Source of the DNA: a virus
Length of the DNA stretch: 25,473 nt
Strand: one strand, 5' to 3'
Virus record (IMG/VR): IMGVR_UViG_3300043119_000806
Location: 1 to 25,473 of that record
The notes beneath the pieces are model-generated. The model saw nothing but the letters and a program-made list of their open reading frames with translations, was not told the origin of the DNA and searched no databases. The stretch's first letter is position 1; each line of letters begins with the position of its first letter. Below, piece by piece: positions 21,758 to 25,473 of the stretch. The translations under genes were made by a program, and so were the position numbers.

Positions 21758-22870
21758 ATGTTCACCGCCGAGAAATCCGCCCTGCTCGCAGCGCTTTCGC
21801 TCACCGGCGCCATCGTCGAGCGCCGCAACACCATTCCGATCCTGAGCCATGTCTGCCTGTCGAAACCCGAGGGCGAAGGTCGCCTGAAGGCGCGCATGAC
21901 AGACCTCGACACCGAGGCCGAGATCGAGTTTGCAGCCGAGGTCGAAGGGCCGGTCAAGCCCTTCACCGTACCGGCCCATCTTCTGCTCGACATCGTCAAG
22001 AAATTGCCGGACGGCGCCGAGATCAGGGTCGAGGCCGCCGATGCTTCCGTCTCCGGCGTCAGGATCAAGGCCGGGCGCTCGCGCTTCTCGCTGCAGACGC
22101 TTGACGCTTCCGACTTTCCGACCATGGGCGCCGCCGACATGCCCTGCCGCTTCGAGCTGCCGGCCAAGGCGCTGGCTTCGGCGCTCGACGCCGTCTCGTT
22201 CGCCATCTCGACCGAGGAGACGCGCTACTACCTGAACGGCGTCTTTCTGCATGCCGTCGAGGGCGGCGTGATGCTGGTGGCAACCGACGGCCATCGCCTC
22301 GCCAAGCGTTTCATCGCGTTGCCCGACGGCATGACGGGCCCGCCCGGCATCATCATCCCGAGAAAGACGGTGAACGTGCTGGCGAAGATCCTGCCGAAGG
22401 ACGGCATGGTCGAGATCGCCGCCTCGGATGCCAAGATCATGGTGGTGACGCCCGACACGCGGCTGACCTCGAAGCTGATCGACGGCACCTTCCCCGACTA
22501 TCAGCGGGTGATCCCGCAGGCCGGCCCCATGCGCGTCGAGCTCGACGGACGTGCGCTCTCCGCCGCCGTCGATCGCGTCTCCACCGTCTCGACCGAGCGC
22601 GGCCGCGCCGCGCGCTTCGCCTTCAGGGACGGCCAGCTGACGCTCACCGTCACCAATCCCGACGCCGGCAATGCCGAGGAGGCCATCGCCTATGACGGCG
22701 AGGCCGAGATCGAGACAGGCTTCAACGCAAAATACGTGCTGGAGGCGCTTGGCCACCTGACCGAAGGCACGATCACCATGGCCATCCAGGACGTCGGTTC
22801 CCCCGCCATCCTGCGCGCCGACGGCGACCACACGGAAAACCTCGTCGTGCTGATGCCGATGCGGGTTTGA
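21758..22870 (+). CDS. dnaN: Phage-encoded DNA polymerase III beta clamp
   Basis: 370 residues, the normal length of bacterial beta clamps (about 366-380). It forms a ring that holds the polymerase on DNA. Three repeated clamp domains are visible; family landmarks include RNTIPILSHVCL near the N-terminus, SRFSLQTLDASDFPTM, TRYYLNGVFLH, MLVATDGHRLA, the ISDGTFPDY-like LIDGTFPDYQRVIP, and the C-terminal ILRADGDHTENLVVLMPMRV. It is embedded in prophage genes, so is a viral copy or a captured host gene rather than the chromosomal dnaN, which normally sits beside dnaA or recF. ATG at 21758 follows AAGGGAAG. Confidence 0.95.
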   Translation: MFTAEKSALLAALSLTGAIVERRNTIPILSHVCLSKPEGEGRLKARMTDLDTEAEIEFAAEVEGPVKPFTVPAHLLLDIVKKLPDGAEIRVEAADASVSGVRIKAGRSRFSLQTLDASDFPTMGAADMPCRFELPAKALASALDAVSFAISTEETRYYLNGVFLHAVEGGVMLVATDGHRLAKRFIALPDGMTGPPGIIIPRKTVNVLAKILPKDGMVEIAASDAKIMVVTPDTRLTSKLIDGTFPDYQRVIPQAGPMRVELDGRALSAAVDRVSTVSTERGRAARFAFRDGQLTLTVTNPDAGNAEEAIAYDGEAEIETGFNAKYVLEALGHLTEGTITMAIQDVGSPAILRADGDHTENLVVLMPMRV

Positions 22871-22883
22871 GCCCGCCCCCATC

Positions 22884-22906
22884 ATCCGCGGGCTTGTCCC
22901 GAGGAT
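22884..22906. repeat. REP-like palindrome of rhizobial type
   Basis: ATCCGCGGG-CTTGT-CCCGAGGAT forms a 9-bp stem with one mismatch, in the 66-nt spacer after dnaN. It closely resembles the extragenic palindrome (CCTCGGGCTTGTCCCGAGG type) that I recall as abundant in Hyphomicrobiales genomes. This recollection is the basis for the host hint. Confidence 0.5.
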
Positions 22907-22936
22907 CTGCCACCACCGACAAAAGGAACCGACGCC

Positions 22937-23176
22937 ATGAAGAACAAGCTTATCGACCTCAACAACCACCTGTTCGCCCAGCTCGAGCGCCTGAGCGACG
23001 AGGACATGACGCCGGAGCAGATCGAGAACGAGGTGAAGCGGACCGAGGCCGTGGTTTCCGTCAGCCAGCAGATCGTCCAGAACGCCGATCTCGCCTTGAA
23101 GGCGGCAAAGCTCGTCGCCGAACACGGCGCCTTCGTCGGCAAGTATCTGCCCACCTTCGAGGGTAAGCCGGAATGA
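22937..23176 (+). CDS. Small helical phage protein
   Basis: 79 residues, probably all-helical: LIDLNNHLFAQLERLSDEDMTPEQIENEVKRTEAVVSVSQQIVQNADLALKAAKLV, ending KYLPTFEGKPE. The heptad-like spacing of Leu/Val suggests a coiled coil. I recall similar short proteins next to HNH-type genes in alphaproteobacterial phages. Ribosome site AAAAGGA; stop overlaps the next start (ATGA), so the two are co-translated. Confidence 0.72.
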   Translation: MKNKLIDLNNHLFAQLERLSDEDMTPEQIENEVKRTEAVVSVSQQIVQNADLALKAAKLVAEHGAFVGKYLPTFEGKPE

Positions 23177-23877
23177 AGGGCGCGCGCATCATCTATTCCG
23201 CGGACGAGATGGCGTGGCTGGAGGCCAATCGCACCTTGGCGATCAGCGACTACCATCGGTGCTTCGTCGCGCGCTTCGGCCGGTCCGACATATCCGCCGC
23301 CAATCTACACGCCTTGCGCAAGCGCAGGGGTTGGAAAACAGGCCGCACCGGCCGGTTCGAGAACGGCGCGGACCCGTTCAACAAGGGCAAGACATGCCCG
23401 CCCGGAACCGGTGGCAGGCATCCGAACGCGCAAAAAACGCAGTTCAGGAAGGGGCAGCGCAGCGGCGTGGCGAAGCATGTCTACCAGCCGATCGGCGCGG
23501 AACGCATCAGCAAGGACGGCTATCGCGAGCGCAAGGTCAATGACGGCCTGCCGATGCAGGCCAGATGGCAGTCGGTACAGCGCATCGAATGGGAAAAGAT
23601 CAACGGTCCCGTGCCGGCCGGCATGTGCCTGAAATGCCGCGACGGGAACAAGCAGAACACCGACCCATCGAACTGGGAGGCGATCCCGCGCGGCGTCCTG
23701 CCTCTTCTCTCCGCCCGGTTCGGCATGCGCTACGACCAGGCGGAACCGGAAGTGAAGCCGGTCATCATGACGGTCGCCCGGCTGAAACATGCCGCCCGGA
23801 GCGCCAGGCAGCGCCGGAAGGATGCCTCGGAGGGCCTGAGCGCCGGGCGCACGATCGCGGAAGGGGCAAAGCCATGA
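23173..23877 (+). CDS. HNH endonuclease-like protein, apparently degenerate
   Basis: 234 residues. The N-terminus (SADEMAWLEANRTLAISDYHRCFVARFGRSDISAANLHALRKRRGW) is a DNA-binding helical region. The middle matches HNH_3-type phage proteins: QSVQRIEWEKINGPVPAGMCLKCRDGNKQNTDPSNWEAIPR. In active relatives the first block has His before Arg (here Gln) and the second has HH before the acidic turn (here LKC). Both catalytic His positions therefore seem replaced, so nuclease activity is doubtful; it may act as a DNA-binding protein. A basic C-terminus follows (RLKHAARSARQRRK). It overlaps both neighbours as ATGA. Confidence 0.78.
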   Translation: MKGARIIYSADEMAWLEANRTLAISDYHRCFVARFGRSDISAANLHALRKRRGWKTGRTGRFENGADPFNKGKTCPPGTGGRHPNAQKTQFRKGQRSGVAKHVYQPIGAERISKDGYRERKVNDGLPMQARWQSVQRIEWEKINGPVPAGMCLKCRDGNKQNTDPSNWEAIPRGVLPLLSARFGMRYDQAEPEVKPVIMTVARLKHAARSARQRRKDASEGLSAGRTIAEGAKP

Positions 23878-24113
23878 CCGCCGCACACGTTGCCAAGCTC
23901 GCCACCCTCGCCCGCTGCCCCGTCTGCGGCGATCCCTACAATGACGGCCTGATCTACTCCGTGCCTGACCTCTTCGCCCGCCGGGACTTCACCTGCGGCG
24001 CGGCCTTCGTCACCGCCAATGCCCGGATCGTCGTCGCCACGCCCTGCCCGGCCGGCTCGCAGGTCCAGGCCGATCTGCTCAATCGCGAAGTCGAGGAGGC
24101 GGGCCATGGCTAA
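23874..24113 (+). CDS. Small Cys-containing hypothetical protein
   Basis: 79 residues. A CPVCG pair near residue 15-19 and a single CG near residue 41 suggest an incomplete zinc site; a Cys at about 58 could be the fourth ligand. The rest is small-residue strands and a C-terminal helix (VQADLLNREVEEAG). Start overlaps the HNH-like stop (ATGA); end overlaps the next gene by 8 nt (ATGGCTAA). Function unknown. Confidence 0.6.
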   Translation: MTAAHVAKLATLARCPVCGDPYNDGLIYSVPDLFARRDFTCGAAFVTANARIVVATPCPAGSQVQADLLNREVEEAGHG

Positions 24114-24345
24114 GGAAGCCCTGATCCCGAGCGGATGCTGGCCCGCCGTATTGCGCGACGAGCTGGCAGCGGCCTATGCTGGCGAGAAGACGGTGGAGGC
24201 TTTCGTCAGCCGGGTCGGCACGATTTGGCCGCGACCCTTCATCGACACAGGCACCGGCAAGGGAAAGTTTCGCGCATGGCGGAAATCCGATCTGGACAGG
24301 GTCATCAACCCCGAGGCCGCAAGCGGTCTCCCGGAGGCCTGGTGA
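24106..24345 (+). CDS. Candidate excisionase / AlpA-like DNA-binding protein
   Basis: 79 residues. WPAVLRDELAAAYAGEKTVEAFVSRVGTIWPRPF then FRAWRKSDLDRVI follows the layout of small winged-helix excisionase-like proteins: a helix with AAAYaG, a recognition helix, a Pro-containing wing and a terminal W..sDLD helix. It is placed directly before the integrase and overlaps it as TGATG, the usual position of Xis. It likely directs the integrase towards excision, but it could also be a transcription activator of the integrase. Start fixed by an 8-nt overlap. Confidence 0.6.
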   Translation: MAKEALIPSGCWPAVLRDELAAAYAGEKTVEAFVSRVGTIWPRPFIDTGTGKGKFRAWRKSDLDRVINPEAASGLPEAW

Positions 24346-25473
24346 TGGTCCCGATGCACATGCCCCGCTATGTCTCGCACCGAAAGGGCAAGGACGGCGT
24401 CGTCACCTTCTACTGGACGGCGCCGACGGCCGATCGAAAGCAGGGCTGCCCCTATCGCGCGGTGACGCTGGGCAAGGATCTGACCCAGAAGGAACTGAAC
24501 GAGGAGGCGGGCGTCTGGAACGAACGGCTCCTCGGCTGGCGCTCCGAGCGCGGCGTCTCGCTGCTGCCCGATCTCTCCCGCTTCGGCACGGTCGAATGGC
24601 TGGTCAATGCCTATCTGCGTCACGACAGCTTCCTCGAGCGCGTCGGCGAGTACAGCCGGCCGGACTATCGCCGCATTCTCCAGCGCGTCTGCGATCTGGA
24701 AATATTGAGGAGCGACGGCCTGAAGGCGAGAATTGGTGATGCAAAGATCGCCCATGTCGGCGTAACGACGGCAGAGAAGGTCTACCACGCCTTCCACGAG
24801 GCTGGCGCGGCGCGCACCGCCGAAAAGGTCGTGACCTACTGCAAGGCCATGTGGGGCCGAATGCGCCCCCATCATCCCGACCTGTTTCGCCCCGACACGC
24901 CCAACCCCTGGGAGGGCGTCACCCTCAGGCGCCGCAAGAAGGCGGTGAAGGGCCATGTCGACCGAGACACGGTCTATGCCTTCGCCGAGGGCGCGATCGA
25001 AAACGGCCGCCCCGAGCTCGCCGCGGCGGCCGTGCTGGCCTTCGAGTTCCTGATGCGCCCTTCGTCGATTGGCGCGGGCTATGCCGCATGGTCCGGCTAT
25101 CGCGGTGCATCCGCCCCCGACAAGATCATCGTCAACCACCGCAAGAACGGCGAGCGGGCCGAGCATCCGCTGGAATACCGCGACGAGACGACCGGCGAGA
25201 TCGTCAGGACGTATCCACAGGCCGAATCGATCCTGGCCAGGGTGCCGCGCAACGGCCTGTCGATCGTCTGCCAGAGAAACGAAAAACTGTTCGGCAATGG
25301 CACGAGGCTTTCGCAGGACATCACCGCGCTCGCCAACAGGCTGGCAGAGGCCGGCTTGCCCGTCGAAGGCTTCACCCTCGACAAGGCCCGCCACGGCGGC
25401 ATGACCGAGCTGGAAGAACAGGGCCTGACGGAAGGCCAGGGCCGCGCCCTGTCGAAGCACCGCACCGGAACCG
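24345..25473 (+). CDS. Tyrosine-family phage integrase, partial
   Basis: First 376 residues; the gene runs off the right edge. An N-terminal arm-type domain (RYVSHRKGKDGVVTFYWTAP) precedes a core-binding region (about 80-200: LVNAYLRHDSFLERVGEYSRPDYRRIL) and the catalytic domain. The first Arg is in FEFLMRPSSI (Arg238), the Lys in NHRKNGE (Lys267), the second Arg in LDKARHGGMTEL (Arg349) and the next His in LSKHRT (His372); the usual His of HxxR is Asp346. The Tyr lies beyond the window. It should catalyse integration at the host attachment site, with the small gene before it as directionality partner. ATG at 24345 overlaps its stop. Confidence 0.92.
   Translation, partial: MVPMHMPRYVSHRKGKDGVVTFYWTAPTADRKQGCPYRAVTLGKDLTQKELNEEAGVWNERLLGWRSERGVSLLPDLSRFGTVEWLVNAYLRHDSFLERVGEYSRPDYRRILQRVCDLEILRSDGLKARIGDAKIAHVGVTTAEKVYHAFHEAGAARTAEKVVTYCKAMWGRMRPHHPDLFRPDTPNPWEGVTLRRRKKAVKGHVDRDTVYAFAEGAIENGRPELAAAAVLAFEFLMRPSSIGAGYAAWSGYRGASAPDKIIVNHRKNGERAEHPLEYRDETTGEIVRTYPQAESILARVPRNGLSIVCQRNEKLFGNGTRLSQDITALANRLAEAGLPVEGFTLDKARHGGMTELEEQGLTEGQGRALSKHRTGT

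Noticed and set aside
21758-22870. Window interpreted as a chromosomal dnaN locus
   Set aside because: No dnaA, recF or gyrB nearby; flanking genes are phage type throughout.
21287-23125. 612-codon minus-strand ORF opposite dnaN and DUF2303
   Set aside because: Antisense shadow of two well-supported genes.
24345-25473. Search for an att site near the integrase
   Set aside because: The integrase continues past the right edge, so the attachment site and any tRNA target lie outside the window.

Overview
The window is the greater part of a temperate, tailed-phage prophage in a high-GC alphaproteobacterium, most likely of the order Hyphomicrobiales (Rhizobiales). The host is inferred from the base composition, from the style of the conserved hypothetical phage proteins, and from a REP-like palindrome of a type I associate with rhizobial chromosomes. 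No bacterial core gene or tRNA is visible. Neither prophage end is in the window: the head protease runs off the left edge and the integrase runs off the right edge. || Region 1 (1-5712, minus strand) is a lambda-type packaging and head module, read right to left: small terminase (Nu1-like), large terminase (gpA), portal (gpB), head-tail joiner (gpW) and S49 head protease (gpC-like). These genes are joined by 4-5 nt start/stop overlaps, except the 13-nt gap between the joiner and the protease. A minor tail protein Z gene sits unusually just upstream of the terminase. Five phased GTTAACC repeats and a G-rich block lie between them and are a candidate packaging (cos) site. || Region 2 (5857-14972, minus strand) is a tightly packed early operon. 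It begins with a CII-like regulator, then small proteins, a NrdR-like zinc ribbon, an MT-A70 adenine methyltransferase, a winged-helix regulator, a C5-cytosine methyltransferase with seven internal repeats, a zinc-ribbon/Toprim primase, and a D5-type SF3 helicase that carries a frameshift. About fourteen iteron-like 9-mers in two opposed clusters lie just beyond the helicase and look like a replication origin. || Region 3 (15098-16425) is the lysogeny switch: a Cro/YdaS-like gene (minus) and a small CI-like gene (plus) diverge around GTTGC-N7-GCAAC operators. Two more such operators lie beyond cI. A gene for a small secreted protein (minus) follows and may be a moron. || Region 4 (16680-25473, plus strand) is a second long operon. 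It encodes a small membrane protein, an HD phosphohydrolase, a MazG-like protein, a Gp37/Gp68-type CX6CX2C protein, SSB, a DUF2303 protein, a phage DnaN sliding clamp, a degenerate HNH protein, a candidate excisionase and a tyrosine integrase. || Together these give DNA packaging, primase/helicase/SSB/clamp replication functions, nucleotide-pool enzymes, two DNA methyltransferases that probably protect against host restriction, and integration/excision control. Tail and lysis genes would lie outside the window.
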